DNA of 64,000 nucleotides from Streptomyces griseoruber (lineage in GTDB: Bacteria; Actinomycetota; Actinomycetes; Streptomycetales; Streptomycetaceae), in the NCBI RefSeq assembly GCF_001514205.1, contig NZ_KQ948765.1, positions 125,862-189,861 on the forward strand. The letters are read 5' to 3'. Positions 16,294 to 26,162 of this stretch are shown one piece after another. The first letter of the stretch is position 1; each line of letters starts with the position of its first letter. A model generated the notes under the pieces. The model was not told the origin of the DNA. It was given only the letters and a program-made list of their open reading frames with translations, and did not search any database. The translations under genes were made by a program, and so were the position numbers.

Positions 16294-17193
16294 ATGCGCA
16301 TCGGTCTGCTCGGTACCGGCCCGTGGGCCGGGATGGTGTACGGCCCCGTCCTCGCCTCCCACGAGGGCCTCGACTTCACCGGGGTGTGGGGCCGCCGCCC
16401 CGAGGCCGCCAAGGAACTGGCGGACCGTCACGGCACCCACGCCTACGACGACGTCGACGCGCTCCTCGCGGACGTGGACGCGGTCGCCGTGGCGCTCCCG
16501 CCGGACGTCCAGGCGGAGCTGGCGGTCCGGGCCGCCCGGGCGGGCCGGCACCTCCTGCTGGACAAGCCGGTCGCCACCACCGCGGCCGGGGCGCGGGCCG
16601 TGGCGGCGGCGGCCGAGGAGGCGGGGGTCGCCTCGGTGGTCTTCTTCACCACCCGGTACCTGACCGAGACCGCCGACTGGATATCCGCGCGGAAGGAGAC
16701 CGGGGGCTGGTTCACCGGGCACGCCCGCTGGCTGGGGTCGGTGTTCGCCGAGGACGGCGACAGCCCGTTCGCCACGCCCTGGCGGCGGCAGAAGGGCGCC
16801 CTGTGGGACGTGGGCCCGCACGCCCTGTCGGTGCTGCTGCCGGTCCTCGGCGACGTCCGCCGGGTGAGCGCCGCAGTACCCGGCCCCCGGGACACCGTCC
16901 ACCTGGTCCTGGAGCACACCGGCGGCGCCTCCAGCACCGTGACGCTCAGTCTGACCGCCCCGCCCGCGGCGTCGGGGTCGGCCCTCGAGCTGTACGGCGA
17001 CGACGGGGTCGTACGCCTGCCCGAGCCCACCGGCAGCGCGGCCGACGCGCTGTCCCGGGCCGCCGGGGAACTCCTCGCCGCGGCCCGGGACGGGCGTGCG
17101 CACCCGTGTGACGCCGCCTTCGGGCTGCGGGTCACCGAGATCCTCGCCGACGCCGAGGCCCTGCTGGCCCGGAGCGCCGGCGAGCCGCGCTGA
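16294..17193 (+). CDS. Gfo/Idh/MocA-family NAD(P)-dependent oxidoreductase
   Basis: Soluble dehydrogenase, substrate unknown. MRIGLLGTGPWAG is the Rossmann nucleotide site, VDAVAVALPP the end of the fourth strand, and HLLLDKPVATT carries the catalytic-region EKP-like lysine typical of the family (here DKP). A second, mostly beta domain follows from about residue 120, with WDVGPHALSVLLP containing the histidine often used in catalysis. 299 residues, slightly short. ATG at 16294 chosen because it starts the Rossmann strand. Its stop abuts the convergent GNAT gene without a spare base. Confidence 0.85.
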   Translation: MRIGLLGTGPWAGMVYGPVLASHEGLDFTGVWGRRPEAAKELADRHGTHAYDDVDALLADVDAVAVALPPDVQAELAVRAARAGRHLLLDKPVATTAAGARAVAAAAEEAGVASVVFFTTRYLTETADWISARKETGGWFTGHARWLGSVFAEDGDSPFATPWRRQKGALWDVGPHALSVLLPVLGDVRRVSAAVPGPRDTVHLVLEHTGGASSTVTLSLTAPPAASGSALELYGDDGVVRLPEPTGSAADALSRAAGELLAAARDGRAHPCDAAFGLRVTEILADAEALLARSAGEPR

Positions 17194-18081
17194 TCAGCTC
17201 GGTGCGAAGTTCGCCCGCTCCCTCACGACGGGGTAGCCCGCCTTGGTGAAGTGGGCCGCCATGGGGAAGTTGCCCTGGTCGGTGGCCGCGGCGATGAACT
17301 CCGCCCCCCGCTCGACGAGGTAGTGGGTGCACTCGGCGAGCAGGTCGTAGGCGTAGCCGTGCCCCCGGTGCTCCGGCAGGACGCCGATGAAGCCGACGCA
17401 GGGCCCGGAGGGGTTGTGGGCCGGGATGTGGATCCCGGCCGGGTCGCCCTCGGGGGTGCGGGCGACCTGCCACCACTCGCGCGGGGACGGACACCAGCGG
17501 AAGAAGTCCAGCTCCTCCTGGGCGGCCTGGTCCACTCCGCCCTCGGCGATGGCCTTGCGGGCGTGGGCGTCGAGAGTGACGGAGTGGATGCGGCACAGCG
17601 CGTCGAAGAACACCGCGTCGTCGGGTTCGGGGGCGAAGGTGAGCCGGCCGGGGCGCTCGGGCAGCCCGCACCGCGGGGTCCAGCGGTAGACGAAGCGCTC
17701 CACGAGCAGGGTCTGGCCGGCCGCGCGGGCGGCGGCGTGGCGGGCCTCGGCGGCGGCCCGCAGGGCCGGGTCCTCGCGCCAGCCGGCGGGCAGGACCAGT
17801 TCCAGGCCGACCCGCCAGGGCGCGGTGCGCAGGAGTTCGGCGCCCGCCTCCTCCTCGCCGTCGGCGAAGTCGAACCACTCGACGGTGAGGGGCTCGGTGT
17901 CGTCGGGCCCGCCCCACCAGGCGGCGCGGGCGACGACCCGCCCGTCGCGCAGGGCGACCCGCTTCCAGTGCGGCCGGTAGGCGGCGTTGCGGAACGCCTC
18001 GGCGTTGCCCAGCGGGTCGGGCAGGGTGTCGAACAGATGGATGTCGCGCTCGTCGAGCGCGCGGATGACCAGATCGGTCAA
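17194..18081 (-). CDS. GNAT-family N-acetyltransferase
   Basis: Transfers an acetyl group from acetyl-CoA to an unknown amine. The C-terminal half has the GNAT core: GIHIPAHNPSGPCVGFIGVLPEHRGHGYAYDLLAECTHY in pieces, with PEHRGHGYAYDLL being the pyrophosphate-binding loop and FPMAAHFTKAGYPVV the last motif. The N-terminal half (residues 1-170) is an additional domain of unclear role, giving 295 residues in all. ATG at 18081. Convergent with the oxidoreductase gene, stop codons adjacent. Confidence 0.85.
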   Translation of the reverse strand: MTDLVIRALDERDIHLFDTLPDPLGNAEAFRNAAYRPHWKRVALRDGRVVARAAWWGGPDDTEPLTVEWFDFADGEEEAGAELLRTAPWRVGLELVLPAGWREDPALRAAAEARHAAARAAGQTLLVERFVYRWTPRCGLPERPGRLTFAPEPDDAVFFDALCRIHSVTLDAHARKAIAEGGVDQAAQEELDFFRWCPSPREWWQVARTPEGDPAGIHIPAHNPSGPCVGFIGVLPEHRGHGYAYDLLAECTHYLVERGAEFIAAATDQGNFPMAAHFTKAGYPVVRERANFAPS

Positions 18082-18297
18082 GGGATTCCTCCGGGAGGCG
18101 AATGACGTGAGGCGCTCCCGGGCGTCGGACGAGGGTCAGACGCGGCACGCCGGGGTCACGGAACGGGAGCGCGGGATGCGTGAGGGCTTCATCGGCGCTC
18201 GCCTCCTTCCGTGGTGTCCGGGCGTGCGGTCACACCGTAGGAGATCGTCCGAGGGGGCGGCCACCCGTTTTTCCGGCGTGCGCCCGGCGGTACCGGG

Positions 18298-19401
18298 GTG
18301 GAGCGTGGTGGTGTGGCACGAGTGGACGGGGAGCGGCGGGGCTGGCTGCGGGGCGCGCCGCCGCCGCGCTGGGTGCGGGCGCTGCCGATCGCGCTGATCG
18401 CGGGGGTGTGCGTGGCCACCCTGGTGAGCCCGGACCCGCTGGACATCGGCTTCCTGCTGGGCGCGATCCCGCCGCTGGCGGTCCTGTCGTACGGCCCGGT
18501 GGCGACCGGCGTGCTGGGGGCGGTGGTGGTCGTGATGCTGAACGTGCCGGCGTTCCGGCTGGACGATCCGGGCCAGACGGACCTGCTGACGATCTGTTTC
18601 GTCGCCCTGCTGAGCGTGTTCGTGGCGTTCGTGCGCAGCCGCCGGGATGTGCAGTTGGACGTCGAGCGCACGATCGCCGAGGCGGCCCAGCAGGCGGTGG
18701 TGCCGCCGGTGCCGGAGCGGGTGGGCGGGGTGTCCTGCGCGGGCCTGTACCGGGCGGCCGAGCGCGGCACGCTGGTCGGCGGCGACTTCTTCGACGTACG
18801 GGACAGCGCGCACGGGGTGCGGGCGGTGCTGGGGGATGTGCAGGGGCACGGGCTGGCGGCGATCGCGACGGTGGCGTCCCTGATGGGGGCGTTCCGAGAG
18901 GCGGTGCTGGACCAGCCGTCCCTGGAGGCGGTGGCGGCCCGGCTGGACCGGCGGCTGGCGGTGGACTCGGCCCGGGTGCCGCACGCGGAGCTGTTCGCGA
19001 CGGCGGTGCTGCTGGAGTTCACCCCGGGAGCGGACGCCGTACGGGTGGTGGTGTGCGGGCATCCGCCGCCGGTGCTGCTGCGCGACGGCGCGGCGACGGA
19101 GGTGGCCGTCACCCCGGGGGCGCCGCTGGGCCTGGACCTGCCGGACGCGCCCCGGCCGGGCGGGCTGCTGCTGCCGCTGTGCGCGGGTGACCGGATCTTC
19201 CTCGCCTCGGACGGGGTGTGGGAGGCGCGGGACACCGCCGACGTCTTCTATCCGCTGACGGAGCGGCTCCCCGCCCTCACCGCGGGGGCCGATCCGGCGA
19301 CCACGGCCGTCCGGGTCTGGGCCGATGTCGTGCGGCACTCCCCCGAGGTCCGTGACGACGTCACGATGCTCGTCCTCGCGCCCTGGCGTCCGGACCGGTG
19401 A
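18298..19401 (+). CDS. Membrane-bound SpoIIE-type (PP2C-like) phosphatase
   Basis: Serine phosphatase tethered to the membrane. Residues about 24-110 hold four hydrophobic helices (for example [16 protein letters not shown] and [17 protein letters not shown]); a short linker leads to a PP2C domain with [44 protein letters not shown] and DDVTMLVL. 367 residues. The GTG at 18298 is the first of several close in-frame starts. Likely part of partner-switching regulation, partner not seen. Its 3' end overlaps that of the convergent MMPL gene by 41 bases. Confidence 0.88.
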   Translation: MERGGVARVDGERRGWLRGAPPPRWVRALPIALIAGVCVATLVSPDPLDIGFLLGAIPPLAVLSYGPVATGVLGAVVVVMLNVPAFRLDDPGQTDLLTICFVALLSVFVAFVRSRRDVQLDVERTIAEAAQQAVVPPVPERVGGVSCAGLYRAAERGTLVGGDFFDVRDSAHGVRAVLGDVQGHGLAAIATVASLMGAFREAVLDQPSLEAVAARLDRRLAVDSARVPHAELFATAVLLEFTPGADAVRVVVCGHPPPVLLRDGAATEVAVTPGAPLGLDLPDAPRPGGLLLPLCAGDRIFLASDGVWEARDTADVFYPLTERLPALTAGADPATTAVRVWADVVRHSPEVRDDVTMLVLAPWRPDR

Positions 19402-21601
19402 GGGTCTCCGCGTCGCCCTCGGCGTCGATGTGCGGCAGGATCCGGTCCAGCCGGCGCGGGGTCCACCAGGCCTTCTCGCCCAGCAGCGTCATCACGGCCG
19501 GCACCATGAGCAGCCGGACGACGGTGGCGTCGATCAGCACGCTGACGGCGAGGCCCAGGCCGAGCATCTTGACGACGATGTTGTCGCTGATGATGAACGC
19601 CGCGAACACGCTCACCATGATCAGGGCGGCGCAGGTGATGACCCGGGCGGTGATCTCCAGGGCGTGGGCGACGGAGTCCTTGGCGTCGCCGGTGCGCAGC
19701 CAGTTCTCGTGGACGCGGGAGAGCAGGAAGATCTCGTAGTCCATGCTGAGGCCGAAGATGATCGCGAACATCATCATCGGCACATAGCTCTCGATGGGCA
19801 CGTCGCCGTTGACGCCCAGCGCGGGCCCGCCCCAGCCCCACTGGAAGACGGCGACGACCACGCCGTACGAGGCGGTGATGGACAGGACGTTGAGGACGGC
19901 GGCCTTGACCGCGACGAGGAGGCCGCGGAAGACGGCGAGGATGATCAGGAAGGCGAGGCCGACGACCACGCAGATGATCAGGGGGAGCCGGCTGGCGACG
20001 ATGTCGCGGAAGTCGACCTGGGCGGCCGTGGTGCCGGTGACATAGCCCTTGGCGTCGTAGCCGGAGACCGCGTCGGGCAGGGTGGTGTCCTTGAGCCGGT
20101 TCACCAGGTCGGTGGTGGTGGCGTCCTGCGGGGCCTGTGTGGAGTAGACGGTCCCGATCAGCACGTCGCCGTCCTGGGTGGCCGTCAGCGGGGTGACGGT
20201 CGCCGCGTCGGGCACGGCGTTGAGGGTCTTCTGCGCCTGGGACTGGAGGTCGGAGCGTTTGTCGGAGGGGACGGACGTCTGGTCGATGACGACGGTGAGG
20301 GGCCCGTTGGAGCCGGGGCCGAAGGCGTCGGTCATCAGGTCGTAGGCCCGCCGGTCGGTGAAGGAGGTCGGGTCGGCCCCGTCGCCGATGTGGCCGAGCT
20401 GGATGGAGAAGACGGGGATGGCGAGGATCGCGATGACGGCGAGGCCGGAGCCGAGGTACCGCCAGGGTCGGCGTTCGACGCGCTTGGCGTAGCGGTGCCA
20501 GGTGCCGTGCGGGGTGGCGCCCGGTGCGGCGTCGGTCTCGGCGACGGGTGTGCGGACGTGCCAGCGGTCGATGGTGCGGCCGATGAGCCCGAGCAGGGCG
20601 GGGACGAAGGTGAGGGCACCCGCGACGGCGGAGATCACGGTGATGGCCGCGGCGAGGCCGAGTTTGCCGATGAAGGACACCCCGGACGCGTACAGGCCCA
20701 TCAGCGCGATGATCACGGTGGTGCCGGAGACCAGGACGGCGCGGCCGCTGGTGGCGGTGGCGTGTCCGGCGGCCTCGGCGGGATCGGCGCCGTTCATCAG
20801 GTTCTGCCGGTGCCGGGTGATCAGGAACAGGGCGTAGTCGATGCCGACGCCGAGGCCGATCATGGTGGCGAGGGTCGGTGAGACGGTCGCGAAGGTGAAG
20901 GCGGCGGCCAGCAGGCCGAGGACGGCGAGTCCGCCGACCACGCCGATCAGTGCGGTGACGAGGGGCAGTCCGGCCGCGATGACACTGCCGAAGCCGATCA
21001 GCAGGACGACGACGGCGACCGCGAAGCCGATCGCCTCGCTGAGGTAGTCGTTGGCCTTGGGCCGGGCCAGTTCGCCGAGCGAGCCGCCGTACTCGACGTC
21101 GGCGCCGGCCGCCCGCAGCGGCTGGACGGCCTGGTCGACGCCGTCGAGGTAGGCGTCGCCGAGGGTGTTGGGCTGTTTGTCGAAGCGGACGGTGATGTAG
21201 CCGGTCTTGCCGTCGCTCGACACCGGGCCGACCTTGGTCGGGGTCTGCGAGAGGGGGTTCTGCGCCGAGAGGACATGGGGCAGCTTCTGCAGGTCGCCGA
21301 CCGTGGTGGACATCTGCGAGCTCAGTGCGCTCAGGGGCTGGTCGTCGTGCATGACGATCTGGGCGCTGTATCCGCCGGCCTGCGGGTCGTGCTCCTGGAG
21401 GACGTCGAGGCCCTTCTGGGACTGGGTGTCCGAGAGCTGGAAGTTGTCCTCGTAGGTACCGCCGACGGCGCGGTCGACCAGCTGGAGGGTGACCAGGGCG
21501 ACCAGCCAGGCGATGATGACGATCAGGAAGTGACGGGCGCACCAGGCGCCGAGCCTGCGCAGTACCCCGCGTCGCGGTGTCCCGGCGGTGGTGGGTGCCA
21601 T
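19361..21601 (-). CDS. MMPL/RND-family membrane transporter
   Basis: Proton-driven exporter of lipids or hydrophobic compounds in the MmpL family. 746 residues with the expected topology: one helix at about 28-48, a large outside loop, five helices (about 185-345), a second loop and five more helices (about 535-710). [20 protein letters not shown] and [19 protein letters not shown] are the paired D-Y motifs in the two halves that define MMPL proton relay. ATG at 21601. No lipid or polyketide genes are next to it, so the cargo is unknown. Confidence 0.93.
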   Translation of the reverse strand: MAPTTAGTPRRGVLRRLGAWCARHFLIVIIAWLVALVTLQLVDRAVGGTYEDNFQLSDTQSQKGLDVLQEHDPQAGGYSAQIVMHDDQPLSALSSQMSTTVGDLQKLPHVLSAQNPLSQTPTKVGPVSSDGKTGYITVRFDKQPNTLGDAYLDGVDQAVQPLRAAGADVEYGGSLGELARPKANDYLSEAIGFAVAVVVLLIGFGSVIAAGLPLVTALIGVVGGLAVLGLLAAAFTFATVSPTLATMIGLGVGIDYALFLITRHRQNLMNGADPAEAAGHATATSGRAVLVSGTTVIIALMGLYASGVSFIGKLGLAAAITVISAVAGALTFVPALLGLIGRTIDRWHVRTPVAETDAAPGATPHGTWHRYAKRVERRPWRYLGSGLAVIAILAIPVFSIQLGHIGDGADPTSFTDRRAYDLMTDAFGPGSNGPLTVVIDQTSVPSDKRSDLQSQAQKTLNAVPDAATVTPLTATQDGDVLIGTVYSTQAPQDATTTDLVNRLKDTTLPDAVSGYDAKGYVTGTTAAQVDFRDIVASRLPLIICVVVGLAFLIILAVFRGLLVAVKAAVLNVLSITASYGVVVAVFQWGWGGPALGVNGDVPIESYVPMMMFAIIFGLSMDYEIFLLSRVHENWLRTGDAKDSVAHALEITARVITCAALIMVSVFAAFIISDNIVVKMLGLGLAVSVLIDATVVRLLMVPAVMTLLGEKAWWTPRRLDRILPHIDAEGDAETLTGPDARARGRAS

Positions 21602-21732
21602 GGGCCCATTACACGTCCGCTCGATCTTCTCGGCATCTCGGACGTCATGGGCATGAGGTGATCGGGATTGCAGGGTGCGCCGGGAGGATGAATGGTGTTA
21701 GTACATTCCTTCGGACGCGAGGAGCAGACACC

Positions 21733-21939
21733 ATGCCGACCTCACAGCCGGGCGGCGCCCGGCCCGCCGCGGACCGCGTCACCCCGGACGAGCTGCTCCA
21801 CACGCGCACGGGCAGCGAGGTGTCCCCGGAGGACATGGTCCTGGCCACGGGCCGGGACCTCACCCCGCGCACTCTCGAATGGGCCCGGCGCAAGCTCGCC
21901 GAGGAGGGCCCGGCCGCGATCGAGAAGCTGCTGCCCTAG
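21733..21939 (+). CDS. Small hypothetical protein
   Basis: 68 residues, no membrane segment, unrecognised beyond resembling small conserved Streptomyces proteins. The C-terminal half is helical (TPRTLEWARRKLAEEGPAAI). ATG at 21733 follows GAGGAG. It lies alone between the divergent MMPL gene and the transhydrogenase gene. Confidence 0.65.
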   Translation: MPTSQPGGARPAADRVTPDELLHTRTGSEVSPEDMVLATGRDLTPRTLEWARRKLAEEGPAAIEKLLP

Positions 21940-22007
21940 GACGGACAAAACCCTAGATCCTTCTCCGCTCCTTCCCCGCGGCACCCCTCGCTGTCACACT
22001 GCGGAGG

Positions 22008-23411
22008 GTGCCCGACTTCGACATGCTCGTCCTCGGATCAGGTCCCGGCGGCCAGAAGGCCGCCATCGCCGCGGCCAAACTCGGCCGCCGCGTCGCCGTC
22101 GTCGACCGCCCCGACATGGTCGGCGGGGTCTCCCTCCACACCGGAACCATCCCCTCCAAGACCCTGCGCGAGGCGGTGCTGTACCTCACCGGTCTCACCC
22201 AGCGCGATCTGTACGGGCAGAGCTACCGGCTGAAGGAGGACATCACCGTCGCCGATCTCACCGCGCGCACCCAGCATGTGGTGGGCCGTGAGACCGACGT
22301 CATCCGCAGCCAGTTGTCCCGCAACCACGTCTCCCTGTTCTCCGGCACCGGTCGGTTCGTCGACGACCACACCGTCGCCCTGCGCGAGGCGGGCGGCCAG
22401 GAGCGGACGATCAGCGCCGAGCACATCGTCATCGCCACCGGGACCCGGCCGGCGCGGCCGGCGAGCGTGGAGTTCGACGGGCGTACCATCCTCGACTCCG
22501 ACAACGTCCTGACGGTCGAGCGGGTGCCGCGGTCCATGGTGATCGTGGGCGCCGGTGTGATCGGCATGGAGTACGCCTCCATGTTCGCCGCGCTCGGCAG
22601 CAAGGTCACGGTGGTGGAGAAGCGGGCCGGGATGCTCGACATGTGCGACGTCGAGGTCATCGAGTCGCTCAAGTACCATCTGCGCGATCTCGCGGTCACC
22701 TTCCGGTTCGGGGAGACCGTCGCCGCCGTGGAGCGGCATCCTCGGGGCACGCTGACCGTGCTGGCGAGCGGCAAGAAGATACCGGCGGACGCGGTGATGT
22801 ACTCGGCGGGCCGACAGGGCCTGACCGACGGACTCGACCTGGACAAGGCCGGACTGGCGGCCGACCCGCGCGGCCGGATCGAGGTCGACGAGCACTACCG
22901 CACGCGCGTGCCGCACATCTATGCCGTCGGGGACGTGATCGGCTTCCCGGCGCTGGCGGCGACCTCGATGGAGCAGGGCCGGGCGGCCGCGTACCACGCC
23001 TGCGGGGAGCCGGTGGCTCGGATGCACCACCTCCAGCCGATCGGGATCTACACCATCCCGGAGATCAGCTTCGTGGGGCGGACGGAGGACCAGCTCACCG
23101 AGGACAGCGTGCCGTTCGAGGTGGGGGTGGCCCGGTACCGGGAGCTGGCCCGCGGGCAGATCATCGGCGACGCGCACGGCATGCTGAAGCTGCTGGTCTC
23201 GCCCGAGGACCGCAAGCTCCTCGGGGTGCACTGCTTCGGGACCGGCGCCACGGAGCTGATCCACATCGGGCAGTCGGTGATGGGCTGCGGCGGCACGGTC
23301 GACTACCTCGTCGACGCCGTGTTCAACTACCCGACGCTGGCGGAGTCGTACAAGGTCGCCGCCCTGGACGCCACCAACCGGCTGCGCCAACTGGACCGGA
23401 TCGGGGAGTGA
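22008..23411 (+). CDS. sthA: Soluble (Si-specific) NAD(P)+ transhydrogenase
   Basis: Cytoplasmic FAD enzyme exchanging reducing equivalents between NADPH and NAD+. It has the pyridine nucleotide-disulfide oxidoreductase fold: FAD site [15 protein letters not shown] site [15 protein letters not shown], second FAD motif [10 protein letters not shown] and the C-terminal dimer domain. At the place where lipoamide dehydrogenases have the redox CxxxxC, it reads [14 protein letters not shown] with threonine in place of cysteine, the mark of the transhydrogenase group. 467 residues, normal. GTG at 22008 begins the FAD strand directly, with no clear ribosome site. Confidence 0.93.
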   Translation: MPDFDMLVLGSGPGGQKAAIAAAKLGRRVAVVDRPDMVGGVSLHTGTIPSKTLREAVLYLTGLTQRDLYGQSYRLKEDITVADLTARTQHVVGRETDVIRSQLSRNHVSLFSGTGRFVDDHTVALREAGGQERTISAEHIVIATGTRPARPASVEFDGRTILDSDNVLTVERVPRSMVIVGAGVIGMEYASMFAALGSKVTVVEKRAGMLDMCDVEVIESLKYHLRDLAVTFRFGETVAAVERHPRGTLTVLASGKKIPADAVMYSAGRQGLTDGLDLDKAGLAADPRGRIEVDEHYRTRVPHIYAVGDVIGFPALAATSMEQGRAAAYHACGEPVARMHHLQPIGIYTIPEISFVGRTEDQLTEDSVPFEVGVARYRELARGQIIGDAHGMLKLLVSPEDRKLLGVHCFGTGATELIHIGQSVMGCGGTVDYLVDAVFNYPTLAESYKVAALDATNRLRQLDRIGE

Positions 23412-23458
23412 ACCGGCGCGGGGGGCGCGCGAGGGGGCGCACGTTACCCCCCAGTCAA

Positions 23459-23488
23459 TCTTGAAAGCTCAAGAGGTGGGGCTATCAT
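23459..23488 (+). promoter_or_regulatory. Promoter with overlapping palindromic operator, amino-acid permease gene
   Basis: TTGAAA (23461-23466), 16 bases, TATCAT (23483-23488) is a near-consensus promoter. The -35 sits inside the palindrome TCTTGA-AAGC-TCAAGA (23459-23474), an arrangement that would let a bound regulator block RNA polymerase. The leader would be about 145 bases. Confidence 0.5.
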
Positions 23489-23639
23489 CACACGCACACT
23501 CGGTGTGACCGTCCCGCGACGCTTAGCGGAACGGTAACCGCCGTGGCTTTCCCCGTCGATGTTTCCCGTGGTCAACCCCTCGGTGCCCGGCGGCGCTCCA
23601 CCCACACCCCCCATGTGCACGACGGAAAGCAGCACGAGC

Positions 23640-25115
23640 ATGAGCAACAGCACCGGTAGAGGGCTGCAGGCGAACGTCCTCGGCACCTTCGACACGGTGG
23701 TGATGGCGGTCGCGGGCAGTGCCCCGGCGTACTCCATCGCCGCCACGACGGCGGTCCTCGTCGGCGCGGTGGGCCTGGCGAGCCCGGCGGCGCTGCTGTA
23801 CTGCGCGATACCGATGCTGGGCATCGCGCTCGCGTTCAGCCGGCTCAGCCGCATCGACGTGAACGCGGGAGCCAGTTACTCCTGGGTGGGCCGGACCCTC
23901 CACCCGTTCCTGGGCTTCCTCAGCGGCTGGGCGCTGGTCGTCTCGGCGACGATCTTCATGGTGGCCGGCTCACTGCCGGCCGGCTCGATGACGCTGGCCC
24001 TCTTCGACAAGGGGCTCGCCGACAACACCGCGCTGTCGACGGTGGTGGGCGCGGCCTGGTTCGTGGTGATGCTGGCGGTGGTGCTGGGCGGGGCCCGGCT
24101 CACCGTGCGCGCCCAGCTGATCATGTCGGGTGTGGAACTGGCGATCCTCGCCCTGTTCGCGCTGCTCGCCTGCTTCCACACCCAGGACAACGCGCTGCCG
24201 TTCGACTGGTCCTGGCTCGGGTTCAGCCACTTCGACGGGGTCTCCGGCTTCGCCTCGGGCGCGCTGGTCGCGGCGTTCTACTACTGGGGCTGGGACGTCA
24301 CCAGCAACCTCAGCGAGGAGACCCGCAACAGCCGCCGTACGACCGGACTCGCGGGCCTGATCGGCGTCGGCATCGTGTTCCTGCTCTTCGAGGTGTTCAC
24401 CATCGCGGTGAACGTCGTCCTCAGCGCCCAGCAGATCGACGACAACGGCGCCAACGTGCTGGCCGCGCTCGGCGAGGAACTGATCCCCGGCTGGGGCGGC
24501 AAGCTGCTGATCGTCGCGGTGATGCTGTCGACGATCGCCACCCTGGAGACCACGCTCATCCAGGTCACGCGCTCGCTGTTCGCGATGGGCCGCGACCGTA
24601 CGATGCCCTCCGCGCTGGGCCGGGTGCACCGCACCTGGAACACGCCGTGGATCGCGATCGCGGTGGTCGGCGGGGTGGCGCTGGTCATGTTCGTGGCCTC
24701 CAACGCGCTGGGCTCGGTCGGTGACATCCTCGCCGACGCGATCTCGGCGATCGGTCTGCAGATCGCGATCTACTACGGCCTCGCCGGGCTCGCGGCGGTC
24801 GTGGCCTACCGCAAGACCCTGCTGCGGTCCCCGTCGGACTTCCTGCTCGGCGGGCTGTGGCCGCTGTTCGGCGCGGTGTTCATGTTCTGGATCTTCGCGG
24901 AGTCGCTCGGCGAACTGGAGCCCGCGGCGATCACCATCGGCATCGGCGGGCTCGCCGTGGGCGTGGTGCCGATGCTCTGGTACTGGCGCAAGGGCAGCGA
25001 CTACTACCGCCCGGCCCGTCTGGACGCCTCACGGACCGTCGAGGCCGACTACGCGCCCGACGGCCACGCGGCGGCGCACTCCACCGCCTACGAGGGCCTC
25101 CCCACCGACTTCTGA
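23640..25115 (+). CDS. APC-family amino acid permease
   Basis: Membrane transporter of amino acids or amines. About twelve hydrophobic helices are visible in 491 residues; the N-terminus GTFDTVVMAVAGSAPAYSIAAT contains the unwound-helix GSAP motif where substrate and ion bind, and YYWGWDVTSNLSEETRN is a conserved loop between helices. ATG at 23640 fits the family N-terminus; an upstream ATG at 23613 would add nine residues. The C-terminal tail after the last helix is short and polar. The next gene follows after 14 bases and may be co-transcribed. Confidence 0.92.
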   Translation: MSNSTGRGLQANVLGTFDTVVMAVAGSAPAYSIAATTAVLVGAVGLASPAALLYCAIPMLGIALAFSRLSRIDVNAGASYSWVGRTLHPFLGFLSGWALVVSATIFMVAGSLPAGSMTLALFDKGLADNTALSTVVGAAWFVVMLAVVLGGARLTVRAQLIMSGVELAILALFALLACFHTQDNALPFDWSWLGFSHFDGVSGFASGALVAAFYYWGWDVTSNLSEETRNSRRTTGLAGLIGVGIVFLLFEVFTIAVNVVLSAQQIDDNGANVLAALGEELIPGWGGKLLIVAVMLSTIATLETTLIQVTRSLFAMGRDRTMPSALGRVHRTWNTPWIAIAVVGGVALVMFVASNALGSVGDILADAISAIGLQIAIYYGLAGLAAVVAYRKTLLRSPSDFLLGGLWPLFGAVFMFWIFAESLGELEPAAITIGIGGLAVGVVPMLWYWRKGSDYYRPARLDASRTVEADYAPDGHAAAHSTAYEGLPTDF

Positions 25116-25129
25116 GGGGAACCCGAGCG

Positions 25130-26089
25130 ATGGCGCGTGACCGCTTCACTCCCGAGTTCGACCCCGACTGCGGGGACGTGTCCCTCTCCTCCGCACGCCA
25201 CGACATCGTCATCGGCCGCTGGCAGGGCCTGCGGGAACTCCTGCGCACGACCGGCCCGGACTGGCTCTCCCGGGGGCACCGGGTGCGGCTGCTGGCGCAG
25301 GCCTGCGCGGGCAGTTCGACCGTGGAGACCTGGCTGGCCGCCGAACCGCAGAGCGCGGACGCGCTCGTGCTGCGGGCGGCCACCGAGACCGCCAGGACGT
25401 TCAACCTGGCCATCTCCGCGGGCCGGGGCGTGGCGATCGACCAGCAGCGGATCGACGCGGCGGTGCTGGCGTGCCTGTCGGCGGCCGAGGCGTACCCGGC
25501 CGACCCCACGCCCTGGGTCTCGCTGATCTCGGTGGCGCGGCTCTACCCCTCCGGGGTGCGCCGGCAGGAACTCGCCCGCTGGTGGGACGAGTTGCACCGG
25601 CGTGACCCGTACAGCATGGAGGGCCACCTCCAGGTGCTGCACTACTACTCCGCCCGCTGGCACGGCTCGCACGGCCTGATGTACGACTTCGCGCGCGACG
25701 CGGCGGGGGTGGCCCCGCCGGGGTGCCCGCTGCCGGTCCTGGTGCAGTACGCCCGGGTCGAGGAGTACCGGTACGCCGTCGACACCGCCCAGGGCCGGCC
25801 CGCCCGGGTGGGGCTCGCCCAGCACTGGAACAACGACGGGGCGGTGAGCGACGTACGGCGCACCTGGGAGCGGTGGATCACCGGGCGGCCGGACTCGGTC
25901 GTGGCGCCCGGCGAGCTGCGGGACTTCCATTACCTGGCGCATGCGGCCTGTTGGGCGGACGCGGCCGAGGTCGCGGTCCCGTTGCTCCGGTTGCTCGGTC
26001 GGCGCGCGACGCGTACGCCGTGGTCCTACACCGGGGATCCCGCTCAGCAGCTGGTGCGGTGGCGGAAGGAGTGGGTGGTGCGGGCTTGA
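25130..26089 (+). CDS. Hypothetical helical protein downstream of the permease
   Basis: 319-residue soluble protein, function not recognised. It appears all-helical with tetratricopeptide-like spacing (WLAAEPQSADALVLRAATE, LACLSAAEAYPADPTPWVSL, HYYSARWHGSHGLMYDFA), which suggests a repeat scaffold. ATG at 25130 follows GAGGGGA and lies 14 bases after the permease stop, so the pair likely shares a transcript and this protein may serve the transporter or its substrate. Confidence 0.75.
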   Translation: MARDRFTPEFDPDCGDVSLSSARHDIVIGRWQGLRELLRTTGPDWLSRGHRVRLLAQACAGSSTVETWLAAEPQSADALVLRAATETARTFNLAISAGRGVAIDQQRIDAAVLACLSAAEAYPADPTPWVSLISVARLYPSGVRRQELARWWDELHRRDPYSMEGHLQVLHYYSARWHGSHGLMYDFARDAAGVAPPGCPLPVLVQYARVEEYRYAVDTAQGRPARVGLAQHWNNDGAVSDVRRTWERWITGRPDSVVAPGELRDFHYLAHAACWADAAEVAVPLLRLLGRRATRTPWSYTGDPAQQLVRWRKEWVVRA

Positions 26090-26124
26090 CGGACGCGTCG
26101 TCGGGTGCGGGTTGGGTGCGGCCG

Positions 26125-26154
26125 GTCGCGCGGTTCCCCGCGCCCTGAAGGGGC
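26125..26154. terminator. Dispersed Streptomyces-type palindromic element / terminator
   Basis: GCGCGG-TTCC-CCGCGC (26128-26143) followed by GCCC-TGAAG-GGGC (26142-26154) form two neighbouring hairpins between the convergent genes ending at 26089 and 26163. The pattern GCGCGGTTCCCCGCGCCC is a commonly seen intergenic motif in Streptomyces genomes, recalled from experience, and probably ends transcription from both sides. Confidence 0.6.
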
Positions 26155-26162
26155 ACTCCCCG

